Shown here: positions 52,934-63,724 of the stretch, in pieces
How the letters are laid out: every line of letters starts with the position of its first letter
Numbering within the stretch: position 1 is the first letter of the stretch
Assembly: GCA_963585895.1 (NCBI GenBank)
Contig: OY757904.1
Span: 20,950,217-21,014,216, forward strand
DNA length: 64,000 bases
Origin: Sepioteuthis lessoniana
Lineage: Eukaryota > Mollusca > Cephalopoda > Myopsida > Loliginidae
Direction of reading: 5' to 3'
The notes under the pieces: model-generated
Databases searched by the model: none
Seen by the model: the letters and a program-made list of their open reading frames with translations, nothing else
What the model was told of the DNA's origin: nothing
Program-made: the position numbers and the translations under genes

Positions 52934-55120
52934 TTAGAGAAATAAACTTGGGTACTTTTTTATTAATTTTTCTAAGCCCTCTCTCTCTGAAACAGACAAC
53001 TGGCCTAATTTTTCCTCGAATTTATTCGGCATTGCCGAGTTCTCAATTTTTCGAGGTTGGCCTTCTTGACGGACATATCTCTTCAATTTGTTTGTGTGAC
53101 ACACTTGTGTCTTCTTCTTTCCCTCGATGGTATCAATTCTATATGTCCTCTTGTCTATTCTCTGTGATATTACGTAGGGACCTACATATTGTCCATCACA
53201 GTGTGGTCCTTTATTTGATGATAGTAGCAGGACTTCGTCGCCCGTCTTAAATTCTTCCTTCTTAGCCACTTGTGAGGGTCCTCTTATTTTCCTCTTATCC
53301 TCTCGATAAGTATTAGGGAATTTATTCCTAATATTCGTTGGACCTTCATCCTTTTTCTGACGACTGGTCCTTTTATCTTCTTGTTTATTGAGGGGTGGAA
53401 GGTTCACTTCTTTTCTTTCCACCTTCTCACTTTGCGAGCGACTGTGTCGTTTATATCTCGCACGTGGCTCAGCCGCCATCTTGTCTCCATGCTGGGCGTT
53501 CGTTCTTGCCATCTTTTTTTCTTCATTTTGGGCGCTTATTTTGGCCAACTTGCTTTCTCCATTTTTGGTGTTCATCTTCGCCATCTTTTTTTCTTCATTT
53601 ATGGCGCTTATTTTCGCCATCTTTTCCGGGTGACACTTTTTAGTTTTTACTTCATTTCCCAGTATGAGGGAAATTCCTTTCATAGGTAGTTTATCTACCA
53701 CCCCAACTTGAATTGGTCCGTTTTTCCACTGGGACTTAAGGGTTATTTTACATAGCGGTATTTTTACCCTCTTTCCGCCGATACCCTCTATCATCACAGT
53801 CTCACGTGTTGCTTCTATTACCCTTTTAGGTAATTTATTTCGTAGAAGTAACGACTGAGATGCTCCGGTATCTCGTAAAATTGAGACTTCCACTGGTCCT
53901 CCGTGTGGGCCTCTTATCCTCCCTTTTTTCGTCCAGGGTCGATAGGATTGGTTCCCTCTAGGTGTTGTTACAGTTCCTTGAGGTTTTCTCGGCTGGGTCT
54001 GGTTTCTTTCAGGACCTTTTCCAAGCTGACACCTTATTGCTATGTGACCAGCCTTTCCACATTTGTAGCAGACCACTGTTCTGCTGCTACTTTGGAAGGT
54101 CCTTCTATTTTCTTCCTTAGGTCTTAACTCAGCTTTAAACTTCACTCTATTTCCCGTGAACGTTTTTTCCTTTGTCTTTCGGTGTGTGAGGATGTACTCG
54201 TCTGCTAGTGCAGCCATTTCATCAGTCACGTCAGTTTTTCTTTCACTTAGGTGAACCCTGACTTCTTCTGGCACACAGTTTAAAAATTCTTCAGCTAATA
54301 TTAGCTGCCGGAGTTTCTCAGCGTCTCCGTCTATCCTCTTAGAGTCACACCACTTATCCAGTGCATTCTCTTTTTCTCTCAGAAATTCCACATAAGACTG
54401 GTTTTCCGTTTTTCTCTGTGTTCGGAATTTCTGTCTATAAGCTTCTGGAACCAATTCGAAGCGTTTAAGAACCGCTGCTTTCACCAAATCATAGTCGGCG
54501 CAATTTTCTGTGGGCAGAGTTGCATATGCTCTCTGTGCTTTTCCTGTCAGCACAGTTTGGAGTAGCATCGACCAGCATTCTTTCGGCCATCCAAGATTTA
54601 GCGCAGTTCGCTCAAAATGTGCGAAGTATCCATCCACGTTGGCTTCTTCAAATTTTGGGACTAGCCTCGCTTGCTTCGTTACTTCGAAACTGTCATGGCT
54701 TCCTTTGCGTCCTCTTATTGCCAAGTCGACTTCTCGCAGCCTTGTTTCTTGCTGAATTCTTGCTTTCTCCAGTTCCATTTTATTTGTCTGTAGTTCCATT
54801 TGTGATTGTATTTTAATTTTCTCCAGTTCAATTTGTTCTGGAGTCATTCTTATCATTTCCGTTGGTAGCTCTTCTAATACTGCTTCCTCGAACACATTTT
54901 CGTCGACCATGTGTCTTGCTATTTTTATAACGAGTTCATGTTTCCTCATAGAATTTTCAACATTTAACTCAAGCTTCTCGCCAATTTTTATTATCTCGCT
55001 TTTTCTCAGCCTCTCCAACTTTTCCATGGAGGGTTCTTCTAAAAAGTTCTCTATTTTGTCCATTTTTTCTTTAATTTTTCCAAACAGTGATATCAGCAAG
55101 TAATTTGACTGTTTCAGCAA
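52934..55120 (-). CDS. gag-pro: Gag-protease polyprotein with integrase-tail-like domain
   Basis: 728 codons without interruption. M20 (MDKIENFLEEP) may be the true start rather than M1. Residues 30-75 are a SAP-like helical segment, 95-135 a charged coiled-coil-like stretch, 155-312 a SCAN/capsid-like domain (FAHFERTALNLGWPKECW through LADEYILTHRK), 351-364 a zinc knuckle C-x2-C-x4-H-x4-C. The retropepsin-type protease follows with DTGA at 417-420 and an ILGN at 486-489. Residues 501-547 are four 12-residue repeats. At 625-683 a domain like the integrase carboxy-terminus appears (GDEVLLL, GQYVGPY, YRID, LKRY), then LSVSEREGLEKLIKKYPSLF, the usual lead-in to reverse transcriptase. The frame stops there. 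It should assemble capsid and process itself, but not copy or integrate. Confidence 0.9.
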   Translation of the reverse strand: MLKQSNYLLISLFGKIKEKMDKIENFLEEPSMEKLERLRKSEIIKIGEKLELNVENSMRKHELVIKIARHMVDENVFEEAVLEELPTEMIRMTPEQIELEKIKIQSQMELQTNKMELEKARIQQETRLREVDLAIRGRKGSHDSFEVTKQARLVPKFEEANVDGYFAHFERTALNLGWPKECWSMLLQTVLTGKAQRAYATLPTENCADYDLVKAAVLKRFELVPEAYRQKFRTQRKTENQSYVEFLREKENALDKWCDSKRIDGDAEKLRQLILAEEFLNCVPEEVRVHLSERKTDVTDEMAALADEYILTHRKTKEKTFTGNRVKFKAELRPKEENRRTFQSSSRTVVCYKCGKAGHIAIRCQLGKGPERNQTQPRKPQGTVTTPRGNQSYRPWTKKGRIRGPHGGPVEVSILRDTGASQSLLLRNKLPKRVIEATRETVMIEGIGGKRVKIPLCKITLKSQWKNGPIQVGVVDKLPMKGISLILGNEVKTKKCHPEKMAKISAINEEKKMAKMNTKNGESKLAKISAQNEEKKMARTNAQHGDKMAAEPRARYKRHSRSQSEKVERKEVNLPPLNKQEDKRTSRQKKDEGPTNIRNKFPNTYREDKRKIRGPSQVAKKEEFKTGDEVLLLSSNKGPHCDGQYVGPYVISQRIDKRTYRIDTIEGKKKTQVCHTNKLKRYVRQEGQPRKIENSAMPNKFEEKLGQLSVSEREGLEKLIKKYPSLFL
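53477..53620 (-). repeat. 36-bp tandem repeat coding 12-residue units
   Basis: Four imperfect in-frame copies of MAKISAxNEEKK (residues 501-547 of the gag-pro frame), lysine-rich, between protease and the integrase-tail-like domain. Confidence 0.85.
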
Positions 55121-55218
55121 TATTCCTTTTTTTTCCTTTCACGGTCTCCCAAGGTAGATGTAGACGGCAGGAATTGTCACACGACTACTAGCAATAAATA
55201 TTATTAATAATAATCATT

Positions 55219-55235
55219 CCGGAAACGAGCCCCCA
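55219..55235 (-). promoter_or_regulatory. Primer-binding site, proline-tRNA type
   Basis: TGGGGGCTCGTTTCCGG on the minus strand, close to the 3' end complement of tRNA-Pro. It lies 10 bases from the LTR edge, a wider gap than usual. Confidence 0.75.
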
Positions 55236-55245
55236 TAAAAGGTCA

Positions 55246-56281
55246 GTGACGGCAAATTGACTAAAATCCCTAAACGGGACTTTATTTTCGCACGTGTGAA
55301 GACGGGGCAGGTTGGCACTTGATCCCCTACAGAAATAAGTCCTGTTCAGAGTTCTTTTCTCAGGCAGATAAGAACTGGCATATTACGTGAGGGAATAATT
55401 TAGGGCCAGACTGACCACCGCTGGCAAAGGGGTCCAAAATTTCACACTATCACACACCCACCAGGCCGCTAAACTTATTTCCCTTAGATAATAGAAGAAT
55501 ACGGGCCTATAGGTCTTAGTTGTAATAATATTAATGTCGTTGTAGTAGTCGGCAACTCCGGTTTCCCGTGTGATACTTTAGGAATTAATAGGACAGTTCT
55601 AAGCAAGATAATGTAAGGCGAATAGAAGCTGAAAGGAAAGCATGAAATAATAACATAGACCACATGGTAAAATGAAAATACATAGGTTCTTTACTACGGT
55701 TATATATATATATACGTTCAAAATGTCAAAGATATATAATAGGATAGTCCATGAATATAAATGTCTTTTCCTGGCTTTTATCCCTTTTCAAATTGAGAGA
55801 GAGAGTGGTAAACAAAATTTGGGTGTAAAGGAAAAATGTCCCAAAGTTACTTATCTTATTTTTTTGACGGGGTTCCACTGGAGAATTTTTCTTTTTTCAC
55901 GGGCTAATAGACTTTGTTCTGTTTTTAGTACTGGCTTGAAGGGATTTTGGAGTCCTTCGTGTCTCAGTCTTTTGTCTTTAGCCCGGAGTAAAATGGCTAT
56001 CGTCCGTCTGCCACGAGCGTTGCTCAAAAAAACTACTTTTTTTGTATTTACTTCCGCTGAGGGGAAAGGAACCCCACTTCCGTTTGGGGTCCCCGCCAAT
56101 CATTTGGCTTCATTTTCTCTTTCCCCTTCCGATGTCCGGCGACCCAAGGTCACTTAGGTGCGAACATCTGCGTGACCCACATTCTTTCCTAACGGTCACT
56201 TTTTGACTGCTAGATAATTTTAGTTCAACGGGGGGAGAGTATCATTCTTACCTCTTCGTCTTCGTGAGCTATCACGTGACA
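55246..56281 (-). repeat. 5' LTR (right copy)
   Basis: Same 1036-bp length as the left LTR, about 15 substitutions and no indels by eye. Provides the promoter for the gag-pro transcript by family rule. Confidence 0.95.
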
Positions 56282-56286
56282 ATATT

Positions 56287-56853
56287 CTCTAACATTTATT
56301 GTTATAAAGACTATCTTTGCCAACGTGAAGCTTCGGATTTAACCCTCGTTCTCTCAACATTAAGACCTGCGAACAATTAAAAAGAAATAAGAAAACCTAT
56401 TATAAAGTATCAAAAACAAAACAAAAAATATCCAACCAATCAAACTGATTTGTTCGATCACTGATTAAGAGACAGAGATTTTCTATTCATTATCCTATCA
56501 TCGAATATTGAATTAGATTAGATCCTCAATAATTAGAAAAATATTGATAGTTAAGTGAATATCCGAAGAAGTTGGCCTAAAATGACTTAAATGAATGAAA
56601 TCTTGATTGAGAGGGGAAAAATATCCAGTTTCTAGTTACCCCTGTCGTGTCCAATAATAGCAACATAAACATTAAAACACGCCTACAAAATATGTATAAA
56701 CTAAAAAGTGTAACCCCAAATAGACGTTTGTACCACCACAGTTCTCAATAGACGTTTGTCAGCGCCACAGAACCAAACAGACATTTGTAATTACACGCTT
56801 CTAACGGGTCTATGAGAGTAGCACTCCGCCTTAAGTTTCAGTCGGACCCCCGT
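56287..56853. other. No gene seen; short repeats at 56722-56790
   Basis: AT-rich to 56690. The word agacgtttgt (one copy agacatttgt) repeats three times at about 35-bp spacing near 56722, 56751 and 56786. This may be the leader of the LTR element next to it. Confidence 0.5.
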
Positions 56854-57524
56854 TGTAACCTCGCCCTGAGAAAAAATGACGAACACTCAAAACTCTTTCT
56901 GTTGGTTTACTGATACGAAAATTTATTCGCGACTACACTTCTTAGTTGTCGCTGAAGAGAAAAAAAACAGAGTATGAGGTGAGTCAACAACTTCAGATAG
57001 AAAGAGAAAAATAAACCATCTAAGGGCGAGAAAGGCAGACACGGACGTTGATATTATTTTCTCGTTTTTTGTTCTAGTTCTCGTACGTGACTTATCGCGA
57101 TTCCGTCTTCACATCTTCGCGACAGGTGTAGGACTCCTTCGCGAAGCTCATCCCAAAATGGGAGCTGTAATTTTCCGCCCGTCTTTATATCTCTGCGTCT
57201 TGTCTTCAACTAACTTTCTTTACCCGTTTTCTATCCTGCATCCTCTTTTAATGGCTTTTCCACTTGAGCTTCTTTCAGCCAATCACAGCCAGCGGCCCAT
57301 TTGCAACAGATAAAATTCCATTTTTAACTTGGGCGGCTGGTGCTATCCCGACCAAGATTTCGGGAACCTACAGTTCACTTTCCTATTCGTTTCTCCCTTG
57401 TCATAGTACCCCTCTCTCCCGCTCTTCCACTGCCTCGAATCCCTTTCTTATACATGTCCCTCCTTTTTCACTGTCTTCCGATGGACCTCTAAATGTAGCA
57501 AGGAAATAGCTTACTACTAAAACA
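56854..57524 (-). mobile_element. Candidate LTR with leader
   Basis: Distinctly GC-richer than its flanks. On the minus strand: start TGTTTTAGTAG, TATA-like gagatataaagacgg (about 57185-57200), poly(A) signal gaataaattttcg near 56930, end GGTTACA, then ACGGGGGTCCGAC, which could be a primer-binding site. No partner LTR and no target duplication, so moderate confidence. Confidence 0.45.
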
Positions 57525-58035
57525 ATCAACTGGAGTCCCTATTTATATTACAAAAGCACAATAAGTGTCTACGTCGTAAAACACACCAACTAAATTATGC
57601 AAGACAAAATCATAGAATACAAATCAGAAAGTTTGTTTTAATAGTCACGATAATTTTGGTAGATACCGTTAAAATAACATTCGGGCGTGGTTTTTAGAAC
57701 AATTTAGAAAAAAAATTAATTAATATAATCCTGGAGCCGATTTGTTAGAAAAACGGTAAAAAAATTCCGATGTTTGACCCCAACGACAGAGACTCATATT
57801 TCCACTATATTCTACGTCAATGGCTTCTGATATTCAAGACCACGTTCGAGTTCACACGAGAAAGTAAAGCTCCACAAATTACAGACTAACTTCAAAAAGA
57901 CCTCCTCAAACACTAATGACACAGTCTACTGTAAAAGTAAAATTCTATCACCTTTAATTTGGTCCCTACTTCGTACACGCACAGATTCTGACTCTTTCGT
58001 ACAAACACACTTGTAATATTATTTCTGTATTATAT
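57525..58035. other. No gene seen
   Basis: AT-rich. Confidence 0.65.
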
Positions 58036-58041
58036 TGGATA

Positions 58042-58270
58042 ATTTCCGTGGTGTAATGATTAAAGTGCTGGACTGCGGCCTCGACTTTAGCGAGTTCGAA
58101 CTTCAGTCGCGCTATTACGTTCACTTTCGGACTAATACTCTCGGGGAAAAATACGAATCCCTTTCGCCTTACTTATGGGTTAAATAGTCTCACTGCTTTA
58201 CTTTTCCAAGGATAGCTTTGGCCTTAAGTAACCCAAGAAGATTGATATGCTATTAAACAAAGAAACTGAA
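58042..58270 (+). mobile_element. SINE-A
   Basis: Head tccgtggtgtaatgattaaa, B box gagttcgaacttc, central cggggaaaaatacgaatcc, tail ggccttaagtaaccc...gattgatatgc with AAAC end. Confidence 0.85.
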
Positions 58271-58274
58271 CCTA

Positions 58275-58975
58275 AACCTTTATATAAAATCATTATTATT
58301 TCTCCATATCACGTTGTCAGAGTACCCACCTCTGCAGCTCCTTGCATAAGTTACTAACTCCACGTCGAGAATTTATGTGTGGCCGGATCGAGCGAGAGGC
58401 AGGTTCACAGGGAAAAAAAACAAAAACACAACAAACTTGTGGTTAAAACGCCAAGGGAGGATGGAGAGCGTGTAATACTTTGTAGATAATTAGTTCTAGT
58501 TTGAGTTTCGGCAGGCAAAAGATTATCTTAACTAACTGGGTCCGGCTGGTAATGTTGCTGTTCGTTGTTTCTTTGTTCCGGCCAAATCAACTTTCCTCGA
58601 ACTCGAACTAAGTCTAACTCCGAGGACCCAAAATGCACCTGTATATATACAGAATGTTTCATTATTATTTCCGACCAAGGGACACCCTCGAATAAACCCA
58701 TAACTTTTGTGGGGGATCATTTCTCTCTTAAAAAACTGGACATAAAAATAATTTCTAGCCTGGCCGTCTCCGATACAGGGACATTGAATTCAGACCCTTT
58801 TAATTTTTTGACCAGTGCCCGACAAGTACTTTACACTTACCCACGTCCGTGGCCATATGTATAAACATTTTCTTATCTAGATTTTCTTAATCTAGTTAAT
58901 GGGTTTTTCCTAACATTTGAAATTTGATACCGTGGCCGAATCTAACTCATCTTGTTACGTATATATGTGTGTATA
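58275..58975. other. No gene seen
   Basis: No recognised repeat or coding frame, although 58330-58720 is less AT-rich than average. Confidence 0.6.
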
Positions 58976-58978
<3 letters not shown>

Positions 58979-59018
<40 letters not shown>

Positions 59019-59076
59019 ACACCATGTGCGTGGGCGTATACGAGCAGTCCACCTATTTTGCCCTATATTTATATAT

Positions 59077-59128
<52 letters not shown>
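58979..59128. repeat. (TG)n and (TA)n microsatellites
   Basis: (TG)20 at 58979-59018 and (TA)n at 59078-59128. Confidence 0.95.
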
Positions 59129-59130
<2 letters not shown>

Positions 59131-59149
59131 CCTTGTCGTAATACATCCA

Positions 59150-59370
59150 AGTCGGCTGGTGCTGTAGAATACACCGACTGCATCTCTGTAGAGAGGAAAG
59201 ATTCCTCCTCCAGTGTCCTGGATACGACATTAAACCATCTGATGGTAAGGTTCAAGTCTTGGAGCTTTGGAAAATATGTATTCCTTTTTGCTAATGCTCT
59301 CAGGTCCACTCTGACCTGGAGTCGTAGCACCTGATAAGGTCCTATATATGGCTCAAATGTAAATGTTTGA
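59150..59370 (+). mobile_element. Rep-E head fragment
   Basis: ggtgctgtagaatacaccga, catctgatggtaaggttc and gtagcacctgataagg blocks. Confidence 0.78.
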
Positions 59371-59579
59371 CTACTTAACCGTGTGTAAACAAATGACAGA
59401 TGTTTAATTAAATTGTTAGTGATACATAGCTATATTTGGAACTATTTACCTGAGTGCGCACCAACGAGTTTTGTTGAATAGAATTATTAAGAGAACTGTT
59501 TTGACATTTAAGCTGCTTACTTATGCCGGTCATTATCCTAATGAGGAGAGTATTCGCCAATCCTCCCGGAGACGGGTTG

Positions 59580-60145
59580 CCCAGTTGGCTGGGGCTGTAG
59601 AATACACCGACTGCTTCTCTGCAGAAGGGTAAGACCCCCTCCCAACGAGTATCCTGGATATGACACTAAACAATCTGATGGTGAGGTTCCAGCAGTGCTG
59701 AAGCTTTGGGGAGTGCGGAGTACCCCTTCATTGCCATCGTTCCCGGGTCCACTCTGGCCCGGAGTGGTAGCACCTGATAGGGCCCTATCTATGGGTTAAA
59801 TAGAACTAACAGCATACTTTTGCTAAACCGAATTGTTTGACTAAACTGAATAGCTTGGAATAGAAGTGTTTTTAACAATTAAACCGTACTTACATTTATA
59901 CTGCGTGCTTATGTTTAACTGAATTATTTAAAGTAGAACTTTTTTTTGACATTAAAACTGTATTTACACTTAACTGAATTGTTACATATAACTGCTTGAA
60001 TAGTTTGAAATGGAAATGTTTTTGACAATTAAACTGAGTACTTATGCTAAAGTGAATTGTTTTAAATAGAATAGATTATTTACATAAAAATGGATTTGGC
60101 GTTAAATAACCTACAAAGGTTGATATGACATAAAACCCAACAAAC
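59580..60145 (+). mobile_element. Rep-E, near full length
   Basis: All head blocks in order, several aaactgaattgtttgac units, tail ttggcgttaaataacc...ggttgatatgac. Confidence 0.88.
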
Positions 60146-60149
60146 CAAA

Positions 60150-60362
60150 CTGGAAACCGGGATTCATTCGCAAGTCGAGTCATACTAAAGCCTCAAAAAA
60201 TAGTATTTGATGTCGCCTTGTTTAAGATTCAGCATTATAAGATAAGGATCAAGGGTAAAGTGGAACAATCTAGGGAATGGAGTAGCGCCTGACACTTCGG
60301 TGTAGTAGCTGTTGAAAAGGAAGCCTTCGGGTCACCCTCGATTAAGGTCGTCAACTTTACTT
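60150..60362 (+). mobile_element. SINE-D, 5'-truncated
   Basis: Begins inside the B-box region (aaaccgggattcattcgc) and runs to the ctttacttttactttac end. Confidence 0.78.
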
Positions 60363-60369
60363 TTACTTT

Positions 60370-60548
60370 ACTAATACTAAACTGAATTGTTTGCAATCGA
60401 ACTGTTTATTTGGATAAAAATGGATTTGGCATTGAATAACCTACAAAAGTTGATTTGCCATAAAACTTAAACGAATAAACAGTGTTAGATAGAAATACTT
60501 GAGACTAATTATGCAAATGTTACCAGCAAACTATTTGTTTACAAATCT

Positions 60549-60580
<32 letters not shown>

Positions 60581-60650
60581 AAAAGTATGTGGTATTAAAT
60601 AACCTACAAAAGTTGATATGCCATAAAACCCAACCAAACCAAACCAATCG
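60370..60650 (+). repeat. Two further Rep-E tails around a (TA)n
   Basis: Tail 1: 60370-60478 with one tandem unit. Tail 2: 60583-60650 with no unit. (TA)n at 60550-60576 between them. Confidence 0.7.
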
Positions 60651-60654
60651 TAAT

Positions 60655-62550
60655 CAAATTCCAACACTCCAAATTTTGATATTCAGCACAAACCCGAGTT
60701 GAGTGACTTGTTTAATTTCTTAAGTTACTTTTTATTTTGTTAAAAACCAGCTAGGAGTAAAGGATAATTAACGGCCTGAAATGGTTTTTGCTTAGAAGAC
60801 CAATAGAAGGAAAAATGAATAAAACAGCATTTTTCTTTTTCTATAGAAAAGTATTTGAATTTATGCAAAGAAAAATATCGAAGGTTTCAATTAAGAAATT
60901 TCATCTTAACTTAAATTTATCCTTTACCATTTTATCGTAACTTTTATCGAGGCCTGTTAAAAAAAAAACGGATAAATTATGGTAAAAAAAAATTGTAAAA
61001 TAATTGAAGTTATTTAAAATACTTTATCAAATCAAAATTGATTAAAAAAAATATTCCTATTGAAGAAACGAGGAATTCGGGAACACTTCAATTTCTGCAA
61101 ATAAATGTGTAACTTTCTCTAAAAACACGTTTATTTTTCTTTAAAATGATATTAAATTAATTGGGGAGATTCGTAAAAGGCTTACCTTTTCTTTTTTTGC
61201 TTTTTTTTCCTATTTGGCTTAACTCAAAATTTTTGTAATACTTTTAAAACTTCTACTTTTTGTGCATATAGCAACTTTTCAAGGAATCTGTATTTTAGTG
61301 AAGTCTCTAATATGCCTAAGGTTGCGTTAATAAATGTGTTCTGAAACTGTGACACTGGAATTTGGAAAGGAGTAAAAAAGGGTTGAATGAAAGCAAACGA
61401 GGTGGAAAAAGTAAGAGTTGTACACTTAAGATAATCTTAATTGCTTAGATATTTTTTGAATAAACAAAGAAAACATAGGAAAACCAAAAGATAAGAAAAC
61501 TTGGACAGACAGTCGACTCAGCCGAAAAATGATTGAATTATTTCTTTGATTATCAGTAAAGGATCAGGTTGTTTGCATTATAAAATGTCCAGGGCTGAAG
61601 TTCTAATGATAAAATATTAGTTACGTCATATCTTCAGAACAACTAAAATTTGGAGACAAAAAAAACTAGGTCTGGGTCGTTTCTGAGATTATCAGAAAAG
61701 AATATTGTTTGCATTTTGAAAATTAGATTCGGCACAAAGAAAGACTGTTGCGTCTGCCCAAAGATAAGGGCCAGGTTGAATTTAAGGAGAATGGGAGGAA
61801 CAAGGTTACTCTAAGACCTTATGGATACCAGGTAAGGATGAGATATACAAATTAAATTAGGTATGGGTTGGGAAAGTGTTCCAGCCCTCTGACCACCAAA
61901 AAGGGATTTGACAATTCCCCAAATTTAGAAATAAAGAAAACTGTTATAATAAGAAATTGAAATTAACGATGAGTAAAGTACCATACTCAGCCAACCCACC
62001 ACGTCGGTTGGACACTAGATTCAATATAAGTTGACGTTTTGGACATCTCAGACTCAGTGTTTGAAGAGAATCGGAAGAGAGTCCAAGAAAAGTTACAAGA
62101 AAGAGATTCGGTCTAAATTCACTTCTGAACCCAGACCTTGTGCCAGATTTCGAATAATAAAGATTTGACAAACTACTAGACCATTTACAACTACGTTACA
62201 TATTTCAGTATCACTCGACTTGGACTGAAACGACAGAAAACCAAATGAATAATTATATATAACTAATATTTTTCAAAGAACATCAAATCAACAAACTATA
62301 ATATTTTGACTGTTTCCCTACCTTTAACCTCAAACAAGTAAAAAGACTTCTGAGCATTTCTTGTTAATTTTTTAGTTTTCTCAAAATTTGAATATTCACC
62401 TGTTTATTTATAAATTGCTGTTCTAAGAATTCTTAAAGCTTTCCTTATCTGGTCTACAGGCTCCAGTTTGTTTACAGTACTTTTATATACTGTGCGTCTC
62501 AAAGAAAATTTAGTATGACGAAGAGACAAAGACGAGATGAAGAGATAACA
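60655..62550. other. No gene seen
   Basis: About 1.9 kb, AT-rich with many A or T runs. No repeat family, coding frame or RNA gene recognised on either strand. The longest clean stretch of non-mobile DNA in the window. Confidence 0.65.
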
Positions 62551-62554
62551 AGAT

Positions 62555-62850
62555 CCTATTTACCCAACCCCTCCGCTCGGGTAGGATATGACACAAGGTT
62601 ATTTTTAAGCGGAGTTTAGCAGGTTTGAATTCAGAGTTTTCCTTCTCCTAGACTACTTGCCTCACCAAGGCTGAAGAACCTAGTCTGCCCTACTATTTAC
62701 CCATAGCTGGAGGGAGAATAATTGGATTCATACCTTTCCCAAGGGTATTAGTGCTATGTGAAATGCAATCAGTCTTGTCCAGGAATTGAACTCGTATCGC
62801 CGTGTCCATATCCTGTGACGATAACCATTACACCACGGGCACCTCCAGAG
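62555..62850 (-). mobile_element. SINE-B (minus), full length
   Basis: From tatttacccaacccctccgc to caccacgggcacctcc, bracketed by the exact 14-bp duplication agagataacaagat at 62541-62554 and 62851-62864. Confidence 0.94.
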
Positions 62851-62864
62851 AGAGATAACAAGAT

Positions 62865-63290
62865 AGGCTGTTCATATTAGAGAGGAAAACACAGACACGA
62901 AGTTAGAAAAAAATCTCACTCACTTTTATTGCTATACTATACTTTATTTTTATACTAGTACTTTTTACACAGGTCTCATAAACAGATAGATTAGAAGTAA
63001 TTTCTTTTTTAGTCGATCAAAGAAAGATTTATTCATTTATAAATTGAAACACATTCTCAATAGTGTTAGAAATTCGCTTAGCCAGAATATTTTATCGTTC
63101 TCCCCATAACTGACTGACTAACCCTTTTCAAAAATCTCCTAATCTCGTGTCTGACCCACCTCTCGTGTTTTCGAGGTGTCTCATTGTTGACCTTTTACTG
63201 TGGGTCACATAGCAGGGTCACTGGTGGTGCAAAATGACCTCTACATTACAGCCCCTCAAAAGCATCCGTTATCGTAAAAAAATAAAATAA
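62865..63290. other. No gene seen
   Basis: AT-rich. Confidence 0.65.
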
Positions 63291-63292
63291 AA

Positions 63293-63415
63293 TTCGCAAC
63301 CCGAGTTCAAATCCCGGACGAAGCTGTTCGCATTTCTTTCACGCTAATTCCTTTCGGAAAGCTATAAACCTATCGGTTCCCCCCTGCCCAGTTATGGGTA
63401 AATAGTAGGGCAGTT
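63293..63415 (+). mobile_element. SINE-B fragment
   Basis: B-box region gagttcaaatcccgg through the central ttatgggtaaatagtagggc; head and tail lost. Confidence 0.72.
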
Positions 63416-63417
63416 GT

Positions 63418-63715
63418 TACTTATGAGTTGGTTCTTACTTCTTCAGCATTACTCACCATGTCTTTCTCGTCTTTCTTTGATAGCTTGCAAGATAGGATGT
63501 AAGTGGCCGTACAATTGCATTTTTGTCGAGTGCTGCTTTCCAGATTTGTTCAAAATAACACGCAGCATCATTGCGTCGTTACCATCAAGCGTTCTTCTGG
63601 AAACGTTTCGTTAGAATCCAAATTGTGCACCCATACAATAGTACTGACACAATTACACCTTGGAAGAATTCCTGATTTGTTTTATCAGAAAAATCAGATT
63701 TTCATATGCGCAATG
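63418..63715 (-). mobile_element. LINE-J fragment (minus)
   Basis: Complement of the KKLDGNYTRMLR...LYGHL...GHCW region; the word aagtggccgtacaattgc matches the LYGHL codons of other copies. Frames are broken. Confidence 0.75.
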
Positions 63716-63724
63716 AATTCAGGA

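Larger units (their letters stand above)
51318..56281 (-). mobile_element. Ty3-type LTR retrotransposon, non-autonomous, complete ends
   Basis: 4964 bp with two 1036-bp LTRs, an exact 5-bp target duplication atatt (51313-51317 and 56282-56286), a proline-tRNA-like primer-binding site, a polypurine tract and a single long frame. The LTRs differ at about 15 positions by eye, roughly 98.5 % identity, so insertion is fairly recent. The internal region is only 2892 bp; reverse transcriptase, RNase H and the integrase core are missing. Confidence 0.95.

Noticed and set aside
53388..54816. Several 64-100 residue plus-strand frames opposite the gag-pro gene
   Set aside because: Antisense shadows of a well-supported minus-strand frame.
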